A stretch of DNA of 16,100 bases from CBDVBD01 sp965372135. GTDB taxonomy: Bacteria; Electryoneota; RPQS01; CBDVBD01. A model generated the notes under the pieces. It was not told where the DNA came from. It ran no database searches and saw only the letters and a list, made by a program, of their open reading frames with translations. The position numbers were made by a program, and so were the translations under genes. Shown here piece by piece: positions 8,321 through 15,116 of the stretch (the stretch's first letter is position 1; each line of letters begins with the position of its first letter). The stretch is from contig CBDVBD010000069.1 of NCBI GenBank assembly GCA_965372135.1, positions 1 to 16,100 on the forward strand, given 5' to 3'.

Positions 8321-8344
8321 GTGCAGGGTGTCCTCACCCTGCAC
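8321..8344. repeat. Perfect hairpin GTGCAGGGTG-TCCT-CACCCTGCAC
   Basis: Ten-bp perfect inverted repeat with a 4-nt loop in the leader of the propeller gene, about 38 nt upstream of its start. No T-run follows on the minus strand, so it is more likely a dispersed repeat or mRNA-stabilising hairpin than a terminator. A second, smaller hairpin (CGTCT-TGACG-AGACG, 8382-8396) lies further upstream in the same leader. Confidence 0.6.
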
Positions 8345-8417
8345 AATAACCAATTAACTCATTCTGTATCTTCATGACTTACGTCTTGACGAGACGACAT
8401 CACCCCTGCATCACGAT

Positions 8418-8452
8418 TGACTTATTATAGCTGTTCAAGGTGACTTATTATA
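8418..8452. repeat. 12-bp direct repeat across a stop codon
   Basis: TGACTTATTATA occurs at 8418-8429 and again at 8441-8452, 23 bp apart. The first copy contains the stop codon of the 138-residue secreted protein and the second encodes part of its last residues, so the C-terminus may have been reset by a short duplication. Confidence 0.6.
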
Positions 8453-8841
8453 TAAAGACCTCTTTGTCCAGGGTTTGTTATAGCAACTGCTTTGCGGCAA
8501 TCGGATGTTGAAATACGCCAGCGCTGATCTCCTATTCGAATATAAAGCCATCGCGATTTCCATGTGGTCATATTTGTCCATGAAGCTATAGAGCCAACGC
8601 AAATTCCCACTACTTCAGCAACAGTAAGTCCATCACCACCACTTTTGTATGTGATTTTGATGTCATAAGGCGGTGAGCTGCCCGATGGATAAGGTGCCTC
8701 GCATTCAATAACAATTCCGTTGTTAATCAGAGCATTTAATTCAACTACAGTTGAACCAAATTCGAAATCATTTATATCCTGGGCGATTATCGCAGAAGCG
8801 AATATAACCAAACCGATCAAAATTGGAGATAGATATTTCAT
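8425..8841 (-). CDS. Small secreted protein of unknown function
   Basis: The product has 138 residues from the ATG at 8841. GGGAGG lies 7 nt upstream, whereas the earlier in-frame ATG at 8856 uses those very bases as codons and has no ribosome-binding site. A Sec signal peptide (MKYLSPILIG to SAIIA, then QD) predicts export to the periplasm or outside. The mature part of about 117 residues is rich in Trp, Gly and Ser, with two Cys about 36 residues apart in its second half plus an earlier one (IVIECEAP), and includes TVAEVVGICVGS and WLYIRIGDQRW. I recognise no family, and there is no T9SS tail or lipobox. It follows tig by 114 bp and precedes the propeller gene by 141 bp, all on the same strand, so these two exported proteins may be functionally linked. 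Confidence 0.8.
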   Translation of the reverse strand: MKYLSPILIGLVIFASAIIAQDINDFEFGSTVVELNALINNGIVIECEAPYPSGSSPPYDIKITYKSGGDGLTVAEVVGICVGSIASWTNMTTWKSRWLYIRIGDQRWRISTSDCRKAVAITNPGQRGLYIISHLEQL

Positions 8842-8955
8842 GACTTGACCTCCCAAATGATTTAGTTGGACAGATTAGTAATTATGTGTTATTTCTGTGC
8901 CAAGGTCTGCTGCTATATTTTTTGTTTTTCCCTTATCCGATATGTAGTGATAAAA

Positions 8956-10284
8956 TTACTCTGGCAATACGATCGACTTGCGTCCGTAGAATTCATCGGT
9001 GTCGATGTTGCGTTCCACGATGGTGGCTTTCTCTTCTAACCACTTCAAGACATTCCGTTCCGTCAGGTCAGTGAGTATCTGCTGCTTATGATCCGGTACG
9101 TTGTAGTGCATCCGCACCCGCTCTTCGTCGGCGCCGCCTTTCACCATATCCTGGATAGCTTGTTCCAACGTCTCGTCATTGGCGGCAAGGGTCTCCTGCT
9201 CCGACAACTTCCGCCTGATCAGCATCCATTTCAGGTTCCATATCGCGGTGGGACGGTAGTTCTTGCGCAGCGCTTCTTCGTCCACGTCCTGCCTACCCGG
9301 TTTTTTAGCGTTTTCCACCATCCGGTCCAAGTAGTCGTTGACCATAGCGTCGGGAACGTTAAAGCTGTGTGCTTTGATTACCGAATCCACTAATTGGTGT
9401 TGGAAGCGTTCCCGGGTTTCCCGCGTTACACGACCTTCCCAGTAGCTTCGGATGTTGTCCTTCAACTGTTCCAACGACGTGACGTTTTCATCCACGCTCT
9501 TAGCGAATTCATCGTTCAGTTCAGGGAGTTCCTTGTTCTGCAGGGTTTTGACGGTGATTTTATACCGGACATCCTGGGGTTCGCCTTTTTGGCTGTTGGG
9601 ATCCGCCTGGGGAAGTACCACCTGGCGCTCCTCGCCGGTTTTAATCCCCAATAATTGTTGATCCAACCGCTCGCCGAACGGATTTTTACCGATTTCGAAT
9701 TTCAGATCCTTGTGGACTTTGCCCACCAACGGCATACCACTGGCGTCCAGCTCCTGCAGGTCGCATTCCAGGACATTACCCTCCACCGCTTCCCCGTCAT
9801 TGGGAGACAGTACCCCGGCGTCTTCATGGATTTCCTGCAGAGATTGATTGACATCCTCTTCGCGGATAGCAACCACCGGTTTTTCCACCGACAGCTTGTC
9901 AAGACTTGCCAATTCGAACTCCGGCGTGATCGCCACCACCGCCTTGTAGATTAACGGCGCATCGGGATCGAAGGAGATGTCTTTGACATCCCCGGGCGCC
10001 ACCGGCGAGAGCTGTTCCTGATCCAGTGCATTCTGGTAAGTTTGGTCGATGGTGTCTTCCATCAGTTGGGCGCGGATAGCGTTACCGTAACGCTGTTTTA
10101 CGAATTTCAACGGGACTTTACCGGGGCGGAAACCGTCTATCCGAGCTCGTTTTTGGTATTGGCGTAGCGCGGTATCGAATTTTTCCGTCATGGCGTCGGC
10201 GTCCACGGTGATAGTTAAAGTCACTTCGTGTTCGCCGGTGTCTTCCCGCTGGATGTTTATGGGAAGGGATGAGGTATTGCTCAT
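8956..10284 (-). CDS. tig: Trigger factor, ribosome-associated chaperone/PPIase
   Basis: Trigger factor binds nascent chains at the ribosome exit tunnel. The 442-residue product has the N-terminal ribosome-binding domain with the signature GFRPGKVP at 51-58, followed by FVKQRYG. An FKBP-like PPIase domain spans about 150-245 (GNVLECDLQELDASG to VRYKITVKTLQ), and the rest is the helical C-terminal chaperone domain ending GRKSIVLPE. Length is normal. The ATG at 10284 has AAAGGGTGAC upstream at a rather long distance. tig is the expected first gene before clpP, but here two exported-protein genes separate them. Confidence 0.96.
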   Translation of the reverse strand: MSNTSSLPINIQREDTGEHEVTLTITVDADAMTEKFDTALRQYQKRARIDGFRPGKVPLKFVKQRYGNAIRAQLMEDTIDQTYQNALDQEQLSPVAPGDVKDISFDPDAPLIYKAVVAITPEFELASLDKLSVEKPVVAIREEDVNQSLQEIHEDAGVLSPNDGEAVEGNVLECDLQELDASGMPLVGKVHKDLKFEIGKNPFGERLDQQLLGIKTGEERQVVLPQADPNSQKGEPQDVRYKITVKTLQNKELPELNDEFAKSVDENVTSLEQLKDNIRSYWEGRVTRETRERFQHQLVDSVIKAHSFNVPDAMVNDYLDRMVENAKKPGRQDVDEEALRKNYRPTAIWNLKWMLIRRKLSEQETLAANDETLEQAIQDMVKGGADEERVRMHYNVPDHKQQILTDLTERNVLKWLEEKATIVERNIDTDEFYGRKSIVLPE

Positions 10285-10379
10285 TGCGGCTTTGTCACCC
10301 TTTCGTTATGATGTATTTTTATAAGTGTTAACCCACAGAAAAATGCCGTCCCTACTGAAAAGGTTTTGGTTTGGAGTTG

Positions 10380-10461
10380 TGCGAGAAGGGGGATTCGAAC
10401 CCCCACACCCGAAGGCACCAGATCCTAAATCTGGCGCGTCTGCCAGTTCCGCCATTCTCGC
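10380..10461 (-). tRNA. tRNA-Leu (anticodon UAG)
   Basis: On the minus strand the acceptor arms GCGAGAA and TTCTCGC pair, followed by discriminator A at 10380. The anticodon stem CCAGA/TCTGG encloses the loop TTTAGGA, giving anticodon TAG, which reads CUA/CUN leucine codons. The T-arm is GGGGG-TTCGAAT-CCCCC and there is a class II variable arm around CTTCGG. The 3' CCA is not encoded (CAA follows the discriminator), so CCA must be added by nucleotidyltransferase. It lies 43 nt downstream of fbp and 95 nt upstream of tig, probably on the fbp transcript. Confidence 0.95.
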
Positions 10462-10504
10462 AGTAGCCTGATAATATAATATAAAGTTCGTCGAAAAGCA
10501 ACTC

Positions 10505-11542
10505 TCAGTTGTTTTCCTTTTCCCCTGCAAAGTCGTGTTCCTGGATGAAACGCTCCACGTCTTTGACGTCTTCGGTGCTTCCCACGAAAAACGGAACCCG
10601 TTGATGGATGTCTTCCGGTTCCACGTCCAGCACGTTTTGAGTGCCGGTGGAGGCGTAACCCCCGGCTTGTTCCACGATGAATGCCATCGGCGAGCACTCG
10701 TAGAGCAGCCGGAGTTTCCCATGGGGTTTGTTGGGGTCTTTGTTGTCCGCCGGGTACATGAAAATCCCGCCCTTGAGCAAGTTCCGGTGGAAATCCGCCA
10801 CCAACGATCCGATGTAACGTGCAGTATAGGGTCGCCGGGTCTCTGGGTTTTCCTCCTGCAGGTATTTGATATATTTCTTGACGCCATCCGACCAATAACG
10901 GTAGTTACCTTCATTACAGGAATAAATCTTTCCCTTTTTGGGGATAGTGATGTTAGGGTGGGACAGCAGAAATTCGCCCAATGACGGGTCCAAGGTAAAG
11001 CCAGCCACCCCGTTTCCGGTGGTATAGACCATCATGGTGGACGACCCGTAGATCACGTATCCGGCAGCCACCTGGTCACGACCCAACTGCAATACGTCTT
11101 CGTAGGTGCCCCTGGGACCGCGTGACACTTTTTTGTGAATGGAAAAAATCGTCCCAATGGATACGTTGACGTCGATATTAGACGACCCATCCAGCGGGTC
11201 CATGCTCATGGCGTATCTCCCCGCAGGAAACCGTTCCGGAATCGGGATGAGATCCGCTTCTTCTTCGGAAGCTATCACGCACAGGTGACCGGTGTGATCC
11301 AGAGAGTTGAAGAATGTTTCCTGGGCGAAATTATCCAGTTTCATCACCTCTTCACCCTGCACGTTGATTTCGCCGGTGATACCGAGGATTTCCAACAGCC
11401 CGGCTTTGTTTACTTCCCGGTTGACAATCTTGGCAGCTAAAGCAATGTTCTGCAACAGTCCGGTCAGATCGCCGGTGGCATCCGGGTATCTATGCTGGTG
11501 CTCCAATATGTGACGTTCGATGGTAGTGATAGCGTGGAACAT
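10505..11542 (-). CDS. fbp: Fructose-1,6-bisphosphatase, class I
   Basis: The enzyme hydrolyses fructose 1,6-bisphosphate to fructose 6-phosphate, a controlling step of gluconeogenesis, in the cytoplasm with Mg2+. The 345-residue protein has the metal-binding segments SEEE (92-95) and DPLDGSSN (115-122) and the family signature GKLRLLYECSPMA near residue 280. Length is typical of class I enzymes. The ATG at 11542 is preceded by GAGG with 6 nt spacing. It is divergent from pckA across a 204-bp gap that carries a good promoter for each gene. The downstream tRNA-Leu and tig follow on the same strand. Confidence 0.97.
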   Translation of the reverse strand: MFHAITTIERHILEHQHRYPDATGDLTGLLQNIALAAKIVNREVNKAGLLEILGITGEINVQGEEVMKLDNFAQETFFNSLDHTGHLCVIASEEEADLIPIPERFPAGRYAMSMDPLDGSSNIDVNVSIGTIFSIHKKVSRGPRGTYEDVLQLGRDQVAAGYVIYGSSTMMVYTTGNGVAGFTLDPSLGEFLLSHPNITIPKKGKIYSCNEGNYRYWSDGVKKYIKYLQEENPETRRPYTARYIGSLVADFHRNLLKGGIFMYPADNKDPNKPHGKLRLLYECSPMAFIVEQAGGYASTGTQNVLDVEPEDIHQRVPFFVGSTEDVKDVERFIQEHDFAGEKENN

Positions 11543-11595
11543 GATTAACCTCGTCTAATGTTACCTGATGAGTCGGTGATGTGTCGCAACCTTTA

Positions 11596-11624
11596 ATAAT
11601 AATAAAATTTATGCCGAAAAGCAA
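11596..11624 (-). promoter_or_regulatory. Predicted promoter for fbp
   Basis: On the minus strand TTGCTT (11624-11619) and TATTAT (11601-11596) are separated by exactly 17 nt, a good sigma-70-type match placed about 53 nt before the fbp start codon. Found by eye. Confidence 0.45.
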
Positions 11625-11660
11625 GAGGAATTGTACTTACACTGAAATTTTGAAAAGCGG

Positions 11661-11689
11661 TTGATTTTCTTGCGGATTTTTGTTACCTT
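11661..11689 (+). promoter_or_regulatory. Predicted promoter for pckA
   Basis: TTGATT (11661-11666) and TACCTT (11684-11689) are 17 nt apart and end 57 nt before the pckA ATG. The -10 box is a weak match. An overlapping TACATTTTG is closer to the Bacteroidota-type TAnnTTTG box, so the exact element is uncertain. Confidence 0.35.
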
Positions 11690-11746
11690 ACATTTTGCAC
11701 CATTTTTTACGAACTTGGAAGGACCTTAGAAAATTTAGGATACAGC

Positions 11747-13612
11747 ATGGCATCACCACAATACAATTTAGATGCTTATCAGCGATTTGCGGAGAATTTG
11801 CAGACCTTGTTGAATGGATCTAATATCAAGAAGGTCCGGTTAAAAGATTTGCGGAAACCCGCCATCAAAACCGGGCAGCAAACCAGACTGGGTTCCTGGG
11901 GATGGCGGTCGGCAGTGTCGTCACGGGTGGCACCGCGAACGGTGTACTTGGGAAGCAAAGACGTACAGCTTCCCAACACCACGGACCTGCAGCGCAATAT
12001 CATCGAAAATGCCCCCGAGGAATTGCACAAAGTGCTGCACTGGATGCGGACGCTACCTATGGTACATCTACGGCGGCAGATGGGTAATAACAGTGAGTAC
12101 AATCCTACCTGTAACCTTTTCATGTCCACTGCTGATCCCAAGAACGCCCGAATTGCGTATATGTATGGCAACACATTGCGCAAAGCGGATAAAAGACCGG
12201 GACCGGAATTTTACATGATTCACATTCCCGAGGAACATCACATCCGCCAGCAGGTGTTGGTGCTTCCCGAGCATAATATCAATATCGCATTGGGAACCGA
12301 TTACATGGGTGAGGACAAGAAAGGCTTCCTCCGCCAAGCTATGTGGTACGCTGATGAACATGGAATGCTGGGACTGCACGCTGGCACCAAATTGGTGACG
12401 GCAAGGGATCATGCCAGCGGCAAGCTGAAAACCTACGGCATATTCCTGTTCGGATTGTCAGCCACCGGGAAATCCACCTGGTCCTGTCACCCGTTGGGGT
12501 TGGATTGGCGGGATGGGGAAGGGACCTGGGTGGCGCAGGACGACATCGTGTTCCTAAAGAACGACGGGTCGGCGCTGGGGTCGGAGGACAACTATTTCGT
12601 CAAGACCGATGTCACTCACGACATGCAGGAAGCGATGTATAATTCCTTGATGCACAAAACCGCGTTGTACGAAAACGTCATGATCGATTCCAAGGGCAAC
12701 CCGGATTTCTTGGATGAGCGGTTGTGCGCCAACGGACGGGCGGTAATTCCTCGCAAGCAGTTGAAAATCCAACGGGGACGGCGGATGGTGAACATCTATC
12801 ATAAGTCATTGGACCTGCCTCCCTTGTCGGAACTGGACGGGTTGATCTTTGCATTTATCACCCGCCGGAACACCATCATGCCCTTTTCCCAAAAGCTGAC
12901 TGCGGAACAGGCGGTGTTGGCATATTTGTGGGGGGAATCGACTCACAGTTATGCCTCCCAGCCCGCTAAAGCGGGGGAATCGGTGCGGATCGTGGGTACC
13001 GATCCCTTTATCATCGGATCCCGTGCCAAGAAAACCAACCGGTTCCATGATATCATCATGGATTTGGAAGAAAAGTATCCCGGCAAGATTCACTATTACC
13101 AGTACAACACCGGCGGGATGGGGGAAATCATCGAACAGTACATGGAAGGTGACATCAAGCGCAAAAAACAGGTACGCAAGGTGTCCCGGGTGCCGATTCC
13201 CTTGATGGCGGCGATCCAACGGGGGGATTTTCGGGGCACCAACCAGTACGAAAAAAACAGATTGGGAACGGAGGAAATCGTCCGGGTGGAAGGGGGCGAT
13301 CTGACACCGTATGACGCCACCGAGATGTATTCTCGGGAACAGATCGACGGTTATCTGGATAAGATTGTGGAAGGTCGGAGGAAATACACCATGGAAATTG
13401 CCCAGGAGGGATTATCGCCTGAGATACTTCAGTGTGCGGAGAAGTCGTTTGAGATTCAGCCGGTAAAGAAAAAGGTGCATCCAGTTCCTGCTGATGTTCC
13501 CAAGGACGAGGAGGTTGAGGAAATCGAAGCCACTCCCGAAACTCCCACCACAATCCCCGACTGGGAGACCAAATCCCGCCCGAAACGGGTGATTTTGGGA
13601 CGCTATCGGTAA
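11747..13612 (+). CDS. pckA: Phosphoenolpyruvate carboxykinase, ATP type, divergent
   Basis: PEPCK converts oxaloacetate plus ATP to phosphoenolpyruvate and CO2, the entry step of gluconeogenesis. In this 621-residue protein the segment DYMGEDKKG carries Tyr186 and Lys192, and LGLHAGT carries His211, matching Tyr207, Lys213 and His232 of E. coli PckA with the same Lys-His spacing. The P-loop is GLSATGKST (236-244). The Mg-binding QDD (Asp265, Asp266) replaces GDDEHGW, and ALYENVMID plus ANGRAVIP match the ENV and ENTR regions. The usual GRSPKDK-type oxaloacetate-binding motif is not recognisable, and residues about 580-621 form a charged Pro/Glu-rich tail. The protein is longer than the usual 520-540 residues. 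The start has a modest AGGA 6 nt upstream. Assignment to the ATP-PEPCK fold is solid; the reaction direction and full activity are inferred. Confidence 0.88.
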   Translation: MASPQYNLDAYQRFAENLQTLLNGSNIKKVRLKDLRKPAIKTGQQTRLGSWGWRSAVSSRVAPRTVYLGSKDVQLPNTTDLQRNIIENAPEELHKVLHWMRTLPMVHLRRQMGNNSEYNPTCNLFMSTADPKNARIAYMYGNTLRKADKRPGPEFYMIHIPEEHHIRQQVLVLPEHNINIALGTDYMGEDKKGFLRQAMWYADEHGMLGLHAGTKLVTARDHASGKLKTYGIFLFGLSATGKSTWSCHPLGLDWRDGEGTWVAQDDIVFLKNDGSALGSEDNYFVKTDVTHDMQEAMYNSLMHKTALYENVMIDSKGNPDFLDERLCANGRAVIPRKQLKIQRGRRMVNIYHKSLDLPPLSELDGLIFAFITRRNTIMPFSQKLTAEQAVLAYLWGESTHSYASQPAKAGESVRIVGTDPFIIGSRAKKTNRFHDIIMDLEEKYPGKIHYYQYNTGGMGEIIEQYMEGDIKRKKQVRKVSRVPIPLMAAIQRGDFRGTNQYEKNRLGTEEIVRVEGGDLTPYDATEMYSREQIDGYLDKIVEGRRKYTMEIAQEGLSPEILQCAEKSFEIQPVKKKVHPVPADVPKDEEVEEIEATPETPTTIPDWETKSRPKRVILGRYR

Positions 13613-13668
13613 CGTCATTGGTGGCAAATTAATAGCATATTTCCAGTATCAATTAACTGTCATTTTGA

Positions 13669-13854
13669 CTAAAAAATTGAGCTTAAAAGGAAATATATGG
13701 CAATAATAGAGGAAATAATACTTAGATAGATCCCCAAAATGTAAATCAATGATTTCTTCTTTTGAGGGGGATTCTTACCAGAATCGGAATTTGGATTCCC
13801 GCTCACTTCCTTTGTAATTTCGAAGCGGAAAATTTTGCGGCTTAAGTTAACCAT
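13669..13854 (-). CDS. Small single-pass membrane protein, 61 residues
   Basis: The ATG at 13854 follows a strong AGAAGGAG with good spacing, which makes this short frame believable. Residues 1-34 are polar and basic, with a Gly/Asn/Ser/Pro-rich linker ending PPQKKK. Residues 35-61 are one continuous hydrophobic segment (from SLIYILGIYL to the C-terminus), so it is probably tail-anchored in the inner membrane with the N-terminus in the cytoplasm. It is convergent to pckA, with 56 bp between stop codons. A predicted RNA is encoded on the opposite strand starting 89 bp upstream of its start. The family is unknown. Size and hydrophobicity fit type I toxin-like peptides but also many harmless small membrane proteins. 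Confidence 0.6.
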   Translation of the reverse strand: MVNLSRKIFRFEITKEVSGNPNSDSGKNPPQKKKSLIYILGIYLSIISSIIAIYFLLSSIF

Positions 13855-13908
13855 GATGCAACTCCTTCTATATTAATTTGTATTGGAGAAAATTAGTACA
13901 ATGAGAAC

Positions 13909-13937
13909 TTGACTTTTGAGAAAATTATTTATAAATT
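13909..13937 (+). promoter_or_regulatory. Predicted promoter for the small RNA
   Basis: TTGACT (13909-13914) is followed after 17 nt by TAAATT (13932-13937), or after 15 nt by the better box TATAAA (13930-13935). Transcription would start near 13943, just before the first hairpin of the predicted RNA. An alternative weak -10, TATACT, lies at 13972. Confidence 0.4.
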
Positions 13938-13942
13938 TGAAA

Positions 13943-14091
13943 GTCCAACTGTAAGAGCATAAGTGAATATTTATACTTAACACTATAGTTGTAAAGCGTT
14001 CAGACGGAGAGAAGCCATAAAAAGCAAACTCCTCTGGGCGTCGTAGAACCCTCGGTGGGACCCGCTAAAGTTGCCCCGAGGGTTCTTTTTT
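13943..14091 (+). ncRNA. Predicted structured small RNA, about 149 nt
   Basis: No gene on the plus strand precedes or follows this stretch closely, yet it ends in a very strong intrinsic terminator and starts just after a promoter-like site. The 5' part folds into a long hairpin: CAACTGTA (13946-13953) pairs with TATAGTTG (13984-13991), and TAAGTG (13960-13965) with TACTTA (13974-13979). The middle has GACG (14003-14006) and CGTC (14038-14041) around a mostly unpaired region containing GCAAACTCCTCT (14024-14035), which can pair with the ribosome-binding site of the small membrane-protein gene. The 3' part is the terminator. I matched it to no known family: no SRP GGAAGGAAGC motif, and too short for tmRNA or RNase P. 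Ends are approximate. Confidence 0.5.
14045..14091 (+). terminator. Strong intrinsic terminator
   Basis: AGAACCCTCGG (14045-14055) and CCGAGGGTTCT (14076-14086) make a perfect 11-bp, GC-rich stem followed by six T residues (14086-14091). It acts on the plus strand. pckA ends more than 430 bp upstream, so this probably terminates the small RNA rather than pckA. Confidence 0.9.
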
Positions 14092-14386
14092 AGCAATTGA
14101 CCAAAAAAAAAGAGTTTCAAAACCGAATTTGAGTACATTTAACTTTCCACGAAAGCCCGTGAACAGTTAAATTGTCCTCCAATCACAGCGAATGAACCTC
14201 TCTACACATTTACTAATATAGAATATTATAGTATAAAGTCAAGAGTTTTTTCAACAAATTTAAGTGTTTGATGATAGTGTTTTAAATATTACAGTGTTTG
14301 TTTATAGATTATTTACAGTAAGGGCATTAAATCTATTATTCTGGAGAAGAATCCGGCATTATTGCGCGATTGCTATTATTAACTTA
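14092..14386. other. AT-rich intergenic stretch, no gene seen
   Basis: This is AT-rich sequence between the small-RNA terminator and the yhhQ stop. It has an imperfect hairpin with arms TTTAACT (14138-14144) and AGTTAAA (14165-14171) and inner pair CACG/CGTG, plus a minus-strand promoter-like site (see 14215). I see no convincing coding region. A plus-strand frame starting at 14264 only extends into the antisense of yhhQ. Confidence 0.5.
14215..14242 (-). promoter_or_regulatory. Predicted minus-strand promoter upstream of the small-RNA locus
   Basis: On the minus strand TTGACT (14242-14237) and TATATT (14220-14215) are 16 nt apart. Transcription from here would run antisense through the whole predicted RNA to the small membrane-protein gene, giving it a leader of about 350 nt. 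On that strand the terminator hairpin at 14045-14086 is not followed by T residues. Confidence 0.4.
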
Positions 14387-15079
14387 CTACAAATCCAGGG
14401 AAAACGGTGTAAATCGGGTTTCGCGATCGTAAACGTCCACTCCCTCCTGGGTTTTCAGGAATCTGACCACCAGATACGTCCCCGGCGTCGCTAAGATTTC
14501 GAAACCACATTTGAAGATGTAGTTAGAAACGATGATCGCTACGATTAGTCCTGCCGGAAACGTCCCCGCAAACGCAATCAGCACAAATAATACCGTGTCC
14601 ACCCCTTCACCCGCCAGCGTACTTCCAATGGTGCGGGTCCACAGGAATCGCCCCTTGGTCCAGATTTTCATCTTCGCTAAAATGGTGCTGTTGGTGAATT
14701 CCCCCGCGAAATAGGCGATCAAACTTGCGATAACAATACGGGGTGTATAGAGAAGAATTGCTTTATATGCTTCTTGATGTTCCCATCCTTCCGCCGCCGG
14801 AAGTTTCCCTACTACTATAAAGACCACTGACATCAACAACGCACAGCCGAATCCGGTCCAGATCACCCGCCGGGACGCTTTAAAGCCATACACTTCAGTC
14901 AAGATGTCGCCGAAGATGTAACTCAACGGGAATAATAATGTCCCGCCGTCGAATGTGAACGGTCCCAATAGCAGAATTTTAGTGGACGCCACATTGGAAA
15001 TCAGCAGCACCGCCACGAACAAGCCAGTAATGATTTCGAAATAGCGGTATGGGTGGCGGTCGGGTTTATCTTGGCTCAT
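14387..15079 (-). CDS. yhhQ: YhhQ family queuosine precursor transporter
   Basis: YhhQ (QPTR, DUF165 family) is an inner-membrane importer of queuosine precursors (preQ0/preQ1) used for tRNA modification. The 230-residue protein has about six hydrophobic segments and the family hallmark near the N-terminus: LLISNVASTKIL, then FDGGTLLFPLSYIFGDILTEVYGF, then an Arg pair (KASRRVIW). Later conserved stretches include YFAGEFTNS, RTIGSTLAGEGVDTVLF and NYIFKCGFEILATP. Length is typical. The ATG at 15079 has a weak ribosome-binding site. A good promoter lies 38 nt upstream of the start, so it forms its own unit. I looked for a preQ1 riboswitch in the short leader and found none. No other queuosine genes are in the window. 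Confidence 0.95.
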   Translation of the reverse strand: MSQDKPDRHPYRYFEIITGLFVAVLLISNVASTKILLLGPFTFDGGTLLFPLSYIFGDILTEVYGFKASRRVIWTGFGCALLMSVVFIVVGKLPAAEGWEHQEAYKAILLYTPRIVIASLIAYFAGEFTNSTILAKMKIWTKGRFLWTRTIGSTLAGEGVDTVLFVLIAFAGTFPAGLIVAIIVSNYIFKCGFEILATPGTYLVVRFLKTQEGVDVYDRETRFTPFSLDL

Positions 15080-15116
15080 AAATTACTCGAAGAATTATAT
15101 ACAGTCGGATTGCCTC

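Noticed and set aside
10306..10914. Two overlapping minus-strand frames of 202 and 156 codons across the tRNA and the fbp 3' end
   Set aside because: They run through the tRNA-Leu gene and are out-of-frame shadows of fbp.
14054..14065. T-box-like string GGTGGGACCCGC at the terminator
   Set aside because: It matches only part of the T-box core. There is no recognisable stem I or specifier loop, and no plus-strand gene lies downstream to be regulated.
14264..14494. Plus-strand 76-codon frame
   Set aside because: No ribosome-binding site, and half of it is antisense to the 3' end of yhhQ.
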